DNA of 38,608 nt, from positions 1 through 38,608 of the IMG/VR virus record IMGVR_UViG_3300037264_005791. The stretch is one strand, 5' to 3'. A model generated the notes under the pieces. That model worked only from the letters and a program-made list of their open reading frames with translations. It did not search any database and was not told where the DNA came from. Below are positions 1 through 7,291 of the stretch, one piece after another. The first letter of the stretch is position 1. The number at the start of each line of letters is the position of its first letter. The DNA is from a virus. A program made the translations under genes and the position numbers.

Positions 1-1
1 T

Positions 2-493
2 GCCAGCAGGCTTACCGTGGGTGCCAGTTGTGGGCTTGCCAACCCCAGGCTTGCAAACAGGCGGCTTGCCACAACCAGGCTTATCGCCAGGCTTGCAAAC
101 AGGCGGCTTGCCACAACCAGGCTTATCGCCAGGCTTGCAATGACCATAGGCATGACCTTGGCCATGATTGCCAGGTTTGCCACAACCAGGCTTATCGCCA
201 GGCTTGCAATGACCATAAGCATTGCCTTGCCCATTATTCCCAGGTTTGCCACATCCAGGCTTACCGCCAGGCTTGCAATGACCATAAGCATTGCCTTGCC
301 CATTATTCCCAGGTTTGCCACATCCAGGCTTACCGTGCCCATTACCATTAGATGGTGGTTTGCACGGTGGGGGAGTCGGCTTACAAACAGGTGGTTTTGG
401 CTTCGGCGGCGGCGGATTAGTAGCAAACGCTATACCGCAGGTCCAAAACACAACAGCCAAACCAGTAACACATACAGTAATCAATCTCTTCAT
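2..493 (-). CDS. Secreted Gly/Pro/Lys/Cys repeat protein (3' end off window)
   Basis: An open frame runs on the minus strand from ATG at 493 to the window edge with no stop, so it is partial at its C-terminus. It begins with a clear signal peptide (MKRLITVCVTGLAVVFWTCG, then IAFA), so the product is probably exported. A proline-rich stretch (NPPPPKPKPPVCKP) follows. Then come imperfect 23-residue repeats built on GKPGNNGQGNAYGHCKPG and 14-residue repeats of the type PVCKPGDKPGCGKP. The regular Cys, His and Lys spacing suggests a disulfide-linked or metal-binding extended chain, but I recognise no family. The ATG overlaps the stop of the upstream gene (ATGA), so it belongs to the operon that starts at the dNMP kinase. 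Function unknown; an envelope or virion-surface role is a guess. Confidence 0.75.
   Translation of the reverse strand, partial: MKRLITVCVTGLAVVFWTCGIAFATNPPPPKPKPPVCKPTPPPCKPPSNGNGHGKPGCGKPGNNGQGNAYGHCKPGGKPGCGKPGNNGQGNAYGHCKPGDKPGCGKPGNHGQGHAYGHCKPGDKPGCGKPPVCKPGDKPGCGKPPVCKPGVGKPTTGTHGKPAG
53..340. repeat. Tandem repeats inside the secreted-protein gene
   Basis: The word caggtttgcc recurs at 172, 241 and 310, giving a 69-bp unit (23 codons). A shorter 42-bp unit (14 codons) recurs at 53 and 95. Both periods are multiples of three and keep the minus-strand reading frame open, so this is a coding minisatellite and not a CRISPR array or origin iteron. Copy number is likely to vary among relatives. 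Confidence 0.85.
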
Positions 494-858
494 TTCGAAA
501 CCCTTTCTTCTGACAAAGGAATAAGCTTCGCTTTGTTAAAGCAACAACAAGTCACATCGTTCTCGGCACAGACATAAAGTTTCCGATCTCTACGCAATAA
601 ATAACAAACGAAGCAAGGAATGTAATTACATTCTTCAGGCGAGTGTGGAGGATACCAGTAAATAAACTTCTTCACAAGAGAAAAAGTTATAAAAAAGTAT
701 AATGTCCGCCAAATGATACAGAAAAACAAAATACAGCAAACTGGAATGTTACTTTTCAAGCCGCAATTAATATCACGAAAGATCGCAATATCGACTTTGG
801 AATTCAATATATCACAATGTTTTTCATGAGCATTATCAATTTCTTCTAATAGGTTCAT
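490..858 (-). CDS. Small membrane protein, unknown
   Basis: Starting at the ATG at 858 (preceded by an AAAGGG-like ribosome site), this encodes about 122 residues (MNLLEEIDNAHEKHCD...). The middle holds one or two hydrophobic segments (around IPVCCILFFCIIWRTLYFF), followed by a basic Cys-rich tail (YIPCFVCYLLRRDRKLYVC and a CCC triplet). It is probably an inner-membrane protein with a cytoplasmic Cys cluster. Its stop overlaps the start of the secreted repeat protein (ATGA), so the two are translationally coupled and may work together at the envelope. No family recognised. Confidence 0.6.
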   Translation of the reverse strand: MNLLEEIDNAHEKHCDILNSKVDIAIFRDINCGLKSNIPVCCILFFCIIWRTLYFFITFSLVKKFIYWYPPHSPEECNYIPCFVCYLLRRDRKLYVCAENDVTCCCFNKAKLIPLSEERVSK

Positions 859-871
859 TGATCGCCCTTTT

Positions 872-1168
872 TCAATTTTCTGCATAACCTTCTAGCTCAC
901 ATATTCGTTTAACTGTCTTTTGCAATTCATTATAGTCTTTCAATGTCATGTCTACACCTTTTGCATTCATACGTTCAATATCAGCGAGCTTTTGTTCTGT
1001 GGTGCGGTTGCATAACTCCATATAAAATTCTGGACACTCCTCCACCGCCTCCGCAATTTCTTGCTTCAATGCGATGTATGCCTTATAAAACTTTTTAGCT
1101 TCCCCAGGGGTAAGCTCAACTCCATCTTCGGCACAGAGATTACGAAAAAGTAAAATGTTAGAATTCAT
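872..1168 (-). CDS. Small hypothetical protein
   Basis: This 98-residue, acidic, mostly helical protein (MNSNILLFRNLCAEDGVELT...) has no recognised domain. Its start overlaps the dNMP kinase stop by four bases (ATGA), placing it in the same operon. Helical predictions and charged repeats such as KLADIERMNAKGVDMTLKDY suggest a small adaptor or regulatory protein, which is inference only. The coding call rests on tight packing and coupling. Confidence 0.65.
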   Translation of the reverse strand: MNSNILLFRNLCAEDGVELTPGEAKKFYKAYIALKQEIAEAVEECPEFYMELCNRTTEQKLADIERMNAKGVDMTLKDYNELQKTVKRICELEGYAEN

Positions 1169-1797
1169 TTAGTTTCAATCTCCTGTAAATATTGCATAAG
1201 TTTATTATCAATTTTACCATATAGGTCTTCTAATGTCCCATTGTTTATAAGAAAATAATCAAAATACTCAAACCCAACGGGATGCGGCCCAATAAGTGGC
1301 AAGTCGCTCAATGGTCCTTCTTTATAATGTATTGCAGCAAAATCAACATATGGTCTAATTTGTGATTCAGATGGGTTAGGATCATTATTTTCAAAGCCAG
1401 GACGCCAAAGAAGGACATTAAAGCCGCCCTGATCTTTTATCATTTTAGCTTCATTAATATAACGGCCATCGGAAATAATCGAATGATCGCCGTTTCTTAA
1501 TGCGGTGCGAATCCAAACATCACTTTGTATCTTTCTGAAACCATCACCAATATGTTGCAGACCTTGGCGAACGGTCAAATCAAAGCCAGGAGGGATTTCA
1601 GACTTTCGTTTCCACTCTTCGATCCATTCCCATGTTACGTTGAAGGACTGCATAAAGACATGTTTAACGGCATCAGCAAAACCCAATCGCTTCCATTTTT
1701 GCTGGTCGGTGCCGAAATCGTTCAATATTTGGGCAAGATGATTCGCAACTTCATCTTTTCCATTAGCAAGTTGTGCAAACAAGCCAATTATTTTCAT
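1165..1797 (-). CDS. Deoxynucleoside monophosphate kinase
   Basis: This 210-residue protein resembles T4 gene 1 dNMP kinase, which phosphorylates dNMPs to dNDPs to feed phage DNA synthesis. The N-terminal nucleotide loop is visible as GLFAQLANGKDEVANHL (residues about 5-21). The family pattern continues with RQGLQHIGDGFRKI, then W and R residues of the substrate site, and SDGRYINEAKMIKDQGG, where the family has an arginine-containing segment. It is the first gene of a four-gene minus-strand operon, with divergent transcription from the HNH gene at 1912. Length fits the family. Exact substrate preference cannot be read from sequence. Confidence 0.85.
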   Translation of the reverse strand: MKIIGLFAQLANGKDEVANHLAQILNDFGTDQQKWKRLGFADAVKHVFMQSFNVTWEWIEEWKRKSEIPPGFDLTVRQGLQHIGDGFRKIQSDVWIRTALRNGDHSIISDGRYINEAKMIKDQGGFNVLLWRPGFENNDPNPSESQIRPYVDFAAIHYKEGPLSDLPLIGPHPVGFEYFDYFLINNGTLEDLYGKIDNKLMQYLQEIETK

Positions 1798-1911
1798 GTT
1801 CGATCCTCTATGATATTAAAATAATTACTTCTCGAAAAAAATGCAACATTTTGTTTCAAAAAAGGCACACACAATTTTCTAAAAACAATTTGTGAATACT
1901 ATTTTAGTGAC

Positions 1912-2535
1912 ATGAAGAAGTGGACCGACGCACAATTAGCCGATGCTATTAAAAACAATGAATCTATTAACGGTATTTTAAGAGAAGTTGGATTAAAAAT
2001 CAATGGTAATTCCCACAAAAAAATTAAGAACAAAATTAAAGAGCTTAATTTAGACACATCCCACTTCACAGGCAAGGGATGGTGTCACGGTAATCAACAT
2101 GAACAATTTGTACAAAAACATGTTGAGTACCCGTTAGATGAAGTTTTGGTTAAAAACTCCAGTTATGTTCACGCTTACGGTCTAAAAAGAAAATTACTTA
2201 AATCAGAAATCTTGGAAGACAAGTGTTATAAATGTGGAATCGCTGATACTTGGCAGGGGGAACCAATCGCCTTACATATACATCACATAAATGGCGATAG
2301 AACTGATAACCGCGTGAAAAATCTGACAATTTTGTGCCCAAACTGTCACAGCCAAACACCAAATTATGGTGGCAAGAATATTAAAAAACGTAAATCTGCA
2401 ATGATGACCAAAAAAATGATAATAAGAATTGGGGCATCGTTGTTGAGTGAATTTCAGGAGCAGTGCGACAAAAACTATAAATCAGTCTCCGAAGTAATTC
2501 GTGAATTAATGAATGAATATACTAAAGAAAGTTGA
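1912..2535 (+). CDS. HNH endonuclease with ribbon-helix-helix-like tail
   Basis: This 207-residue protein has three parts. The N-terminus (about 1-50) looks like a helix-turn-helix module (WTDAQLADAIKNNESINGIL). The centre holds a zinc-braced HNH nuclease: CYKCG at about 105-109, LHIHHINGDRTDNRVKNL, then LCPNCHSQ. The C-terminus (about 163-207) resembles a ribbon-helix-helix or MetJ/Arc DNA-binding unit (MIIRIGASLLSEFQEQCDKN, then SVSEVIRELMNEY). It is probably a free-standing homing-type endonuclease, common in T4-like phages. No Shine-Dalgarno site is visible before the ATG. The RHH tail is unusual and may allow self-regulation; that part is inference. Confidence 0.85.
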   Translation: MKKWTDAQLADAIKNNESINGILREVGLKINGNSHKKIKNKIKELNLDTSHFTGKGWCHGNQHEQFVQKHVEYPLDEVLVKNSSYVHAYGLKRKLLKSEILEDKCYKCGIADTWQGEPIALHIHHINGDRTDNRVKNLTILCPNCHSQTPNYGGKNIKKRKSAMMTKKMIIRIGASLLSEFQEQCDKNYKSVSEVIRELMNEYTKES

Positions 2536-2547
2536 GGGATCAAGTGA

Positions 2548-2820
2548 ATGGGAAAGAAAAGAAAGAAAGTAGAGCCGAAGTGCAAGAATTGCCTCTTATA
2601 CAACCGAGAAAAAGGCATCTGTAAGGTAGCCATTCTCATCAACGGTGAGCAATTTCACATGCCCGTATTTCCCGAAGATGATTGTCACATGGATCAGCTT
2701 GGGATACCCGTTAAACAAGTTAGATGGTGGGTCGAAAACCCAAAAACAGGTAATCCAACAGACGGCAATGGTGTCGTTAAAATCGAATATCCAGAGGAAT
2801 TCTTCGGGAAGGACATTTAA
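2548..2820 (+). CDS. Small CxxC protein, unknown
   Basis: This 90-residue protein has a basic N-terminus and a CKNC...C...C pattern (residues 12-15, then C25 and C46), possibly a small zinc site. It ends in WWVENPKTGNPTDGNGVVKI. A GAGGG ribosome site precedes the ATG, and the gene sits 12 bases after the HNH gene and 10 before the Cys-rich gene, so these three form a plus-strand unit. Function not recognised. Confidence 0.65.
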   Translation: MGKKRKKVEPKCKNCLLYNREKGICKVAILINGEQFHMPVFPEDDCHMDQLGIPVKQVRWWVENPKTGNPTDGNGVVKIEYPEEFFGKDI

Positions 2821-2830
2821 GGGCTAGTTG

Positions 2831-3604
2831 ATGAATACAGGCTGCCAAGGCCCATTTTGCCACGGAACAGGCGGATTCTGCGGTTGCGATTGCAAGTGCT
2901 GTCCTCCACCATGTTGTCCTGTAATATCAGTTTATTTTGACTGCGGTACACCATACAGTCCAGATAACCTGATGGGATGTGATTTTACATTACCATTTAC
3001 AACAACTGCGTGGGACAATCTTGAAATTAAACCTCAAGTCCCTGATTTACCAGACTTTAGTGATTCTCCCATTTTCTCAGAAAATGGGGAATTTACACTA
3101 GGTTGCGGTAGTATTCCATGCTCTATACCTTGCAGAACAATCTGTGTAGAAGTTAAATGCGGTGGACTTGATATGCCATGTTGCTGCCTAGAGCTATTAG
3201 GCGGCAAAATCTATGCTGTAGGCAATGGTTATGTAACCGCCCCTACAACTATTGATGTCGGAGACGGTTGTGGTGTCGCAACTATTTTACTTAACGGACT
3301 TCCACCACCAGTTTTTGTTAATGACTGCGAAGAAATCGTAGTTACAATTACTGACCTTATGGGAACATTTTTTGGTAGCTGCCCATGCATTTGCACTTGT
3401 CAACAAATTGATATTAAATGCTCGCCGTGTACCCCGTTAACATTTGCCGCAAGGCCACTATGGAAACGTAAAGTCGATCCACGAACAGGTAAGACCAAAC
3501 TGAATCCAAATACTGGCAAGCCTATCATTCTTCTTAACAAGAATGAGTTACTGAGACGAGTAAAGCAAAGAATCAAACAATCAAAGAGGGGAGACAAGAA
3601 GTAA
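2831..3604 (+). CDS. Very cysteine-rich protein, possible virion component
   Basis: The ATG at 2831 is preceded by AAGGG. A TTG three bases earlier is an unlikely alternative start. The 257-residue product has many cysteines in CC, CxC and CPC clusters (for example CGCDCKCCPPPCCP near residues 17-30, and CPCICTC near 187) around beta-rich segments such as VTAPTTIDVGDGCGVATILL. The C-terminal 50 residues are Lys/Arg-rich and cysteine-free, with a KVDPRTGKTKLNPNTGKPI segment. No signal peptide is visible, so the cysteines may bind metal or form disulfides only after lysis, as in a surface spike or adhesin. The gene overlaps the helicase gene tail to tail by 24 bases. Function unknown. Confidence 0.65.
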   Translation: MNTGCQGPFCHGTGGFCGCDCKCCPPPCCPVISVYFDCGTPYSPDNLMGCDFTLPFTTTAWDNLEIKPQVPDLPDFSDSPIFSENGEFTLGCGSIPCSIPCRTICVEVKCGGLDMPCCCLELLGGKIYAVGNGYVTAPTTIDVGDGCGVATILLNGLPPPVFVNDCEEIVVTITDLMGTFFGSCPCICTCQQIDIKCSPCTPLTFAARPLWKRKVDPRTGKTKLNPNTGKPIILLNKNELLRRVKQRIKQSKRGDKK

Positions 3605-5617
3605 CTTTTTAGTTTCAGCTAGAATCTCTTCGATCTTATCCTTCTTTAATCCAGTTGTCTTTCTCACTACATCGGGATTGTTAACCACATCATGCAGGTT
3701 CTTGATCCCAGCCTTATACATCTTGTTGGCTCTGACCTTCCCGATGTGTGGGAGTTGACAAAGGAATAAAAGCGGACCCTTAACGCCATAAGTCATTCTT
3801 AATTGAAGCTCGCGGAACCACTGTCTCTTATTCCACTTGCCCTTAAAACCATCAACAGCTTGTAACACCTGATTTAATCTTGGGAAATCAAATTGTAAAG
3901 CCCGACTCATAGATGCGAAAATAGGATTTGTAACACCTGTAAGCAACTGATGATATACATATGCAGCTTTAACCGCCGATTCTCTAATGGCATTCTGGCC
4001 AAACTTCGAGTTGACCAAAGCTACAAACATACCCATATCCGCACGCTCAGCCTTGCTAACAATGCCCCAACGGTGAGTGTCAATGTTACCTAATGCCATA
4101 GCTAACTGTAAATCATCTTCTTCTTTATGATTATCGAACATTATTTCGAAATTCTTAGCTAAGTCTGAAACATCAAACGGCGAGTAGTAAAACAAACTGG
4201 CAATCTTACCGATGGAAGTAGCAGTGTAAATACCATCTTCTTCCCATACAGCACCACACTTTTTCAGTAGATCAATAGTGCTATCAACAATAGTGTCATC
4301 CAATTCATTTGCCTGGAAATGAGCTAAACTTCTATTATACCAACCATGTATGTCTTCCTTCGTCTTGATGGTTTCCTGATGGATTTCACTGACAAGATGG
4401 AAAGCCAACACTTTATGGTGCCCGCCTTCCTGGTCAAGCATCTGAGATAAAATCATCTGCGGCTTTCTAATACGTTCCTTATGAAGATCATAAGTGCGTT
4501 CTGGCAAGAGAATATAGGCATCACCCACTGGATCGTAAAGCGGTCGTCCTGCTCGACCAACCATTTGCATAACATCATAGGTTGCCACTTCATCTAAACC
4601 ACGATGCACACCAAGAATAATTACACGACGAGCAGGTAAGTTCAAACCCCATGCTAAAGTGCTTGTCGCTACAATAACACGGAAAGTCGGATCGGTCTTA
4701 AATAACTTCTCAAGCTTGTTACGAGTGGCTTTATCCAAGTCGGCATTGTGAAATTCATTTTTCACACCAATATTGGTTAAAGCGGTTTTCATTAACACTC
4801 CTGTCCTTTTTGTGTGTGCGAAGATCAGGAACTTATCATCTGGATAATACTCCACAACTTGCATCGCCATATTAACTTTCTGCTGCTCATTATCATCGTA
4901 GGTATATTCACCATCCCAATACTTCTCATAATGAAGATTAAGGGGACATGGCCTGAAAGTAGAAGATAAAAGGACGGTTTCTTTGCTGTTTAAGATGAAA
5001 CTAACCCATCTGGCTATTTCATCGACATTAGGCATAGTAGCGGACAAAAACACCATGCGACAAGCTTTATTAATTTCGCTGAACCGCATTAGGCCAGCTT
5101 CAAGATGATCGCCGCGTTTGGGAACGGTTAAAAGGTGGACTTCATCAGCAACCAAGGTGCCGACTTTCTTTAAGAATTCGCTTCGCTCAGAGCCTAAGTT
5201 ACGAACGCGGGAATTAAACATTTCATAACTCATGATAATGAGGTCTGCCGCGTCCAATTCCGCTTTACGTTCTGCTGTTAAGCGATAGTCGCCAGTACAA
5301 ATTGATATTTTCAAACCGTGGAAATGATGGGCTGAATCCGTCCATTCGTCTATTTTTTCTTGTGCTAAAGCTCGCAATGGGACAAGATACATGCCCTTAC
5401 CACCACGCTTCCTAATTTCATAGGACAACGCCATTTCAGCCACGACAGTTTTACCACTAGAAGTAGCCGTGGCAACGATAATGTTGTTGTCCTTGTCATA
5501 GAATTCAAGAACACGACTTTGAATTGGATTGAATTGCTGGAATGGCCACTTGGCGCAAGGAAAAACTGACGTGTCAATTAGTTCGCTACAATCACCAACT
5601 TTAACTACTGGAGGCAT
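3581..5617 (-). CDS. Ski2/Hel308-like superfamily 2 helicase
   Basis: This is a 678-residue ATP-dependent nucleic-acid helicase. Motifs in order: a Q-like PIQSRV (31-36), Walker A ATSSGKT (51-57), DEVH (158-161), SATMPN (192-197), the VATSTLAWGLNLPARRV segment (about 317-332), and QMVGRAGRP (351-359). A winged-helix/ratchet region follows, and a C-terminal helix-hairpin-helix is visible in LPHIGKVRANKMYKAGIKNL. This arrangement matches the Hel308/Ski2 group, which works at stalled forks or on RNA. It is distinct from UvsW at 35229-36653. A good ribosome site (AAGGAG) precedes the ATG, and a hairpin just upstream separates it from the previous gene. Role in phage recombination or fork repair is inferred. 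Confidence 0.9.
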   Translation of the reverse strand: MPPVVKVGDCSELIDTSVFPCAKWPFQQFNPIQSRVLEFYDKDNNIIVATATSSGKTVVAEMALSYEIRKRGGKGMYLVPLRALAQEKIDEWTDSAHHFHGLKISICTGDYRLTAERKAELDAADLIIMSYEMFNSRVRNLGSERSEFLKKVGTLVADEVHLLTVPKRGDHLEAGLMRFSEINKACRMVFLSATMPNVDEIARWVSFILNSKETVLLSSTFRPCPLNLHYEKYWDGEYTYDDNEQQKVNMAMQVVEYYPDDKFLIFAHTKRTGVLMKTALTNIGVKNEFHNADLDKATRNKLEKLFKTDPTFRVIVATSTLAWGLNLPARRVIILGVHRGLDEVATYDVMQMVGRAGRPLYDPVGDAYILLPERTYDLHKERIRKPQMILSQMLDQEGGHHKVLAFHLVSEIHQETIKTKEDIHGWYNRSLAHFQANELDDTIVDSTIDLLKKCGAVWEEDGIYTATSIGKIASLFYYSPFDVSDLAKNFEIMFDNHKEEDDLQLAMALGNIDTHRWGIVSKAERADMGMFVALVNSKFGQNAIRESAVKAAYVYHQLLTGVTNPIFASMSRALQFDFPRLNQVLQAVDGFKGKWNKRQWFRELQLRMTYGVKGPLLFLCQLPHIGKVRANKMYKAGIKNLHDVVNNPDVVRKTTGLKKDKIEEILAETKKLLLVSPL

Positions 5618-5634
5618 AGTAACTCCTTAAACAA

Positions 5635-5672
5635 GCTGGACTCCAAGCGTAACTAATACGCTGGAGTCCAGC
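5635..5672 (-). terminator. Intergenic hairpin, probable terminator
   Basis: Left arm 5635-5650 and right arm 5658-5672 pair over 15 bp with one bulged A and a 7-base loop. On the minus strand the hairpin follows the stop at 5688 and is followed by TTGTTT, a weak U-tract. It would end or attenuate transcription between the 5688-6104 gene and the helicase gene. Confidence 0.6.
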
Positions 5673-5687
5673 AAGCCCTAAGACGGA

Positions 5688-6104
5688 TTATTTCGTGTGA
5701 GTTTTTTGGGCATCTTTAATTTCAAACATTTCCGTGCTGGGGGAGCCAAAGAATATAGACGCTGGATTCCACGACGGAAAAGTTCTGACTGTAATCCTGT
5801 TTTGTTTGAAATGATATAAAAGATGCTCTGCCAAAGCAAACATAAACTCTTTCACTTGCTCTGGCTTGTTTGAGCTATTTGGGTAACAAATCCCCGATAT
5901 ATCCCAACCATCTTCACGATAACCCTTCATCACGAATGTAACATGGTCAGTTATCTTTACTGGCATCGCCAATGGATGCGTTTTTTGAAACTCGCCAATC
6001 ACATCCATCACTTGTTCTTTGGTAAAAGAGGGGCCGTGATACCCCTCTCTACTACCGATAGCAAACTTGACTTCAAAAGTTTGAGAAGTTTTTATTTCAT
6101 GCAT
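5688..6104 (-). CDS. Hypothetical protein
   Basis: The preferred start is ATG 6104, which overlaps the upstream stop in ATGCATGA; the longer version would run deep into the upstream gene. The 138-residue product (MHEIKTSQTFEVKFAIGSRE...) appears to be an alpha/beta protein with segments such as HVTFVMKGYREDGWDISGIC and EFMFALAEHLLYHFKQNRIT. I do not recognise the family. It lies in a series of small minus-strand genes between the amidoligase and the helicase and is bounded downstream by a hairpin. Confidence 0.6.
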   Translation of the reverse strand: MHEIKTSQTFEVKFAIGSREGYHGPSFTKEQVMDVIGEFQKTHPLAMPVKITDHVTFVMKGYREDGWDISGICYPNSSNKPEQVKEFMFALAEHLLYHFKQNRITVRTFPSWNPASIFFGSPSTEMFEIKDAQKTHTK

Positions 6105-6363
6105 GAGACACCAAATCTGGAATTCTACGATGAAATTCCTTCTCAACAAAACCACTGACCATATCTACTGTTGCCCAAAATTCATCCCCATTCTTGGCTG
6201 ATGCCAAAAGCCTATCTACTTCTGGATTCTTGGACACAAAATCAATAGCTTCCGACAAATCAGGACCGATCCGTTCATCAAATCGGTCAAACAAATACTT
6301 CAAGCTGTCAAAAGGCAGCTTACACACATACTCTTTAATTGCAGAGTCGATCTTCTTTATCAT
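6097..6363 (-). CDS. Small helical hypothetical protein
   Basis: This 88-residue, predicted all-helical protein (MIKKIDSAIKEYVCKLPFDS...) ends where the next gene begins (overlap ATGCATGA), so the pair is translationally coupled. A GAGGAATTCTC-type ribosome site lies before the ATG. No domain recognised. Confidence 0.6.
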   Translation of the reverse strand: MIKKIDSAIKEYVCKLPFDSLKYLFDRFDERIGPDLSEAIDFVSKNPEVDRLLASAKNGDEFWATVDMVSGFVEKEFHRRIPDLVSHA

Positions 6364-6432
6364 GAGAATTCCTCATTACAAAAAACAGACACTTTTGAAA
6401 ATTACCAGACGCTTTGGATTCTACCAAATTAT

Positions 6433-6732
6433 TTACACTACGTCCAGCTTTCTTACCTTTTCACCTTCGTCATTGATGACAGTTTCCTCGAAAATCAAAG
6501 ATTTCGGGTTGTCATTAAATCGAAGTCCTAGATTGTAAGAGTCTAGAACAGCCATCTTATCCTCTTTTGTAGCAATTATCCAGCAATAATTGTCTGCGTT
6601 GACCAATTTCCCGTCATTGCCTATCTGATTAGTACCAATTTCAAGAACGATACCGTCTGGCAGTAGTAATCTTAGCATTCCATGCTTCTGTAAGTGCCCA
6701 ATTAATAATGCCTGGATTTTGTTATTACACAT
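6433..6732 (-). CDS. Small hypothetical protein with YCW-AT motif
   Basis: ATG 6732 is preceded by GTGAGGTAA, a good ribosome site; the longer in-frame extension lacks one and overlaps the upstream gene. The 99-residue product is beta-rich (MLRLLLPDGIVLEIGTNQIG, then NYCWIIATKEDKMAVLDSYN). The YCWIIAT segment resembles YCWTVAT in the neighbouring protein at 6795-7271, so the two may share a fold. Function unknown. Confidence 0.6.
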   Translation of the reverse strand: MCNNKIQALLIGHLQKHGMLRLLLPDGIVLEIGTNQIGNDGKLVNADNYCWIIATKEDKMAVLDSYNLGLRFNDNPKSLIFEETVINDEGEKVRKLDVV

Positions 6733-6794
6733 GACTATTACCTCACATAAGATATGAAACAATGCAAGGTATATAGTTTTAATAAACCATGTAA

Positions 6795-7271
6795 TTAAAA
6801 TTTTTTGCCAGAACTTTGAGACGTATTTAAACATTTATAACACAATCCCTCATATTCACAATCATCTGACAAAACATCATTTTTATACATGGCTGGGATC
6901 GAATTGTTAGTTGCCTTATCTGTAGCAACAGTCCAACAATACGTCTTCCTGTCTTCCTTTATAAAATCAACATAAGACAAATGCTTATCGCCAAGGAATT
7001 TTCTACCAATTTTGCATACTAAATAAAAAGGTAAAAATGGTGTATATTTACCAGTAACCTGCACCACTTCCATATAATGAGTTGGCCATTCGTTCTTGCA
7101 ATAATAGATAACCAAACTGTAACCATCGACGGTAACTTCTCTAGATTTGAAAAAACTAATATCGTTATCGTCTTCCTGGCTTACTTTTGGCCTGCTATAA
7201 GGAATGAGAAAGTTGCCAAATGACTTCATTTCTCGCACATTTTCATCAAAACTCTTGATTGGGAACAACAT
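6795..7271 (-). CDS. Hypothetical protein with YCW-AT motif
   Basis: This 158-residue mixed alpha/beta protein (MLFPIKSFDENVREMKSFGN...) contains TYCWTVATDKA followed by a Cys pair near the C-terminus (CEYEGLCYKC). The YCW(T/I)(V/I)AT motif recurs in the next gene downstream. A GAGG-type ribosome site precedes the ATG. It lies directly downstream of the amidoligase gene, with 20 bases between them. No family recognised. Confidence 0.6.
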   Translation of the reverse strand: MLFPIKSFDENVREMKSFGNFLIPYSRPKVSQEDDNDISFFKSREVTVDGYSLVIYYCKNEWPTHYMEVVQVTGKYTPFLPFYLVCKIGRKFLGDKHLSYVDFIKEDRKTYCWTVATDKATNNSIPAMYKNDVLSDDCEYEGLCYKCLNTSQSSGKKF

Positions 7272-7291
7272 AAAACCTCTTCATTATTTAG

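Noticed and set aside
53-340. Repeats as a CRISPR array or iteron origin
   Set aside because: Periods of 69 and 42 bases are multiples of three, there are no unique spacers, and the repeats keep one long coding frame.
17-577. Plus-strand open frames across the repeat region
   Set aside because: They are frame shadows of the minus-strand repeat gene, with no ribosome site; the minus frame has a signal peptide and operon coupling.
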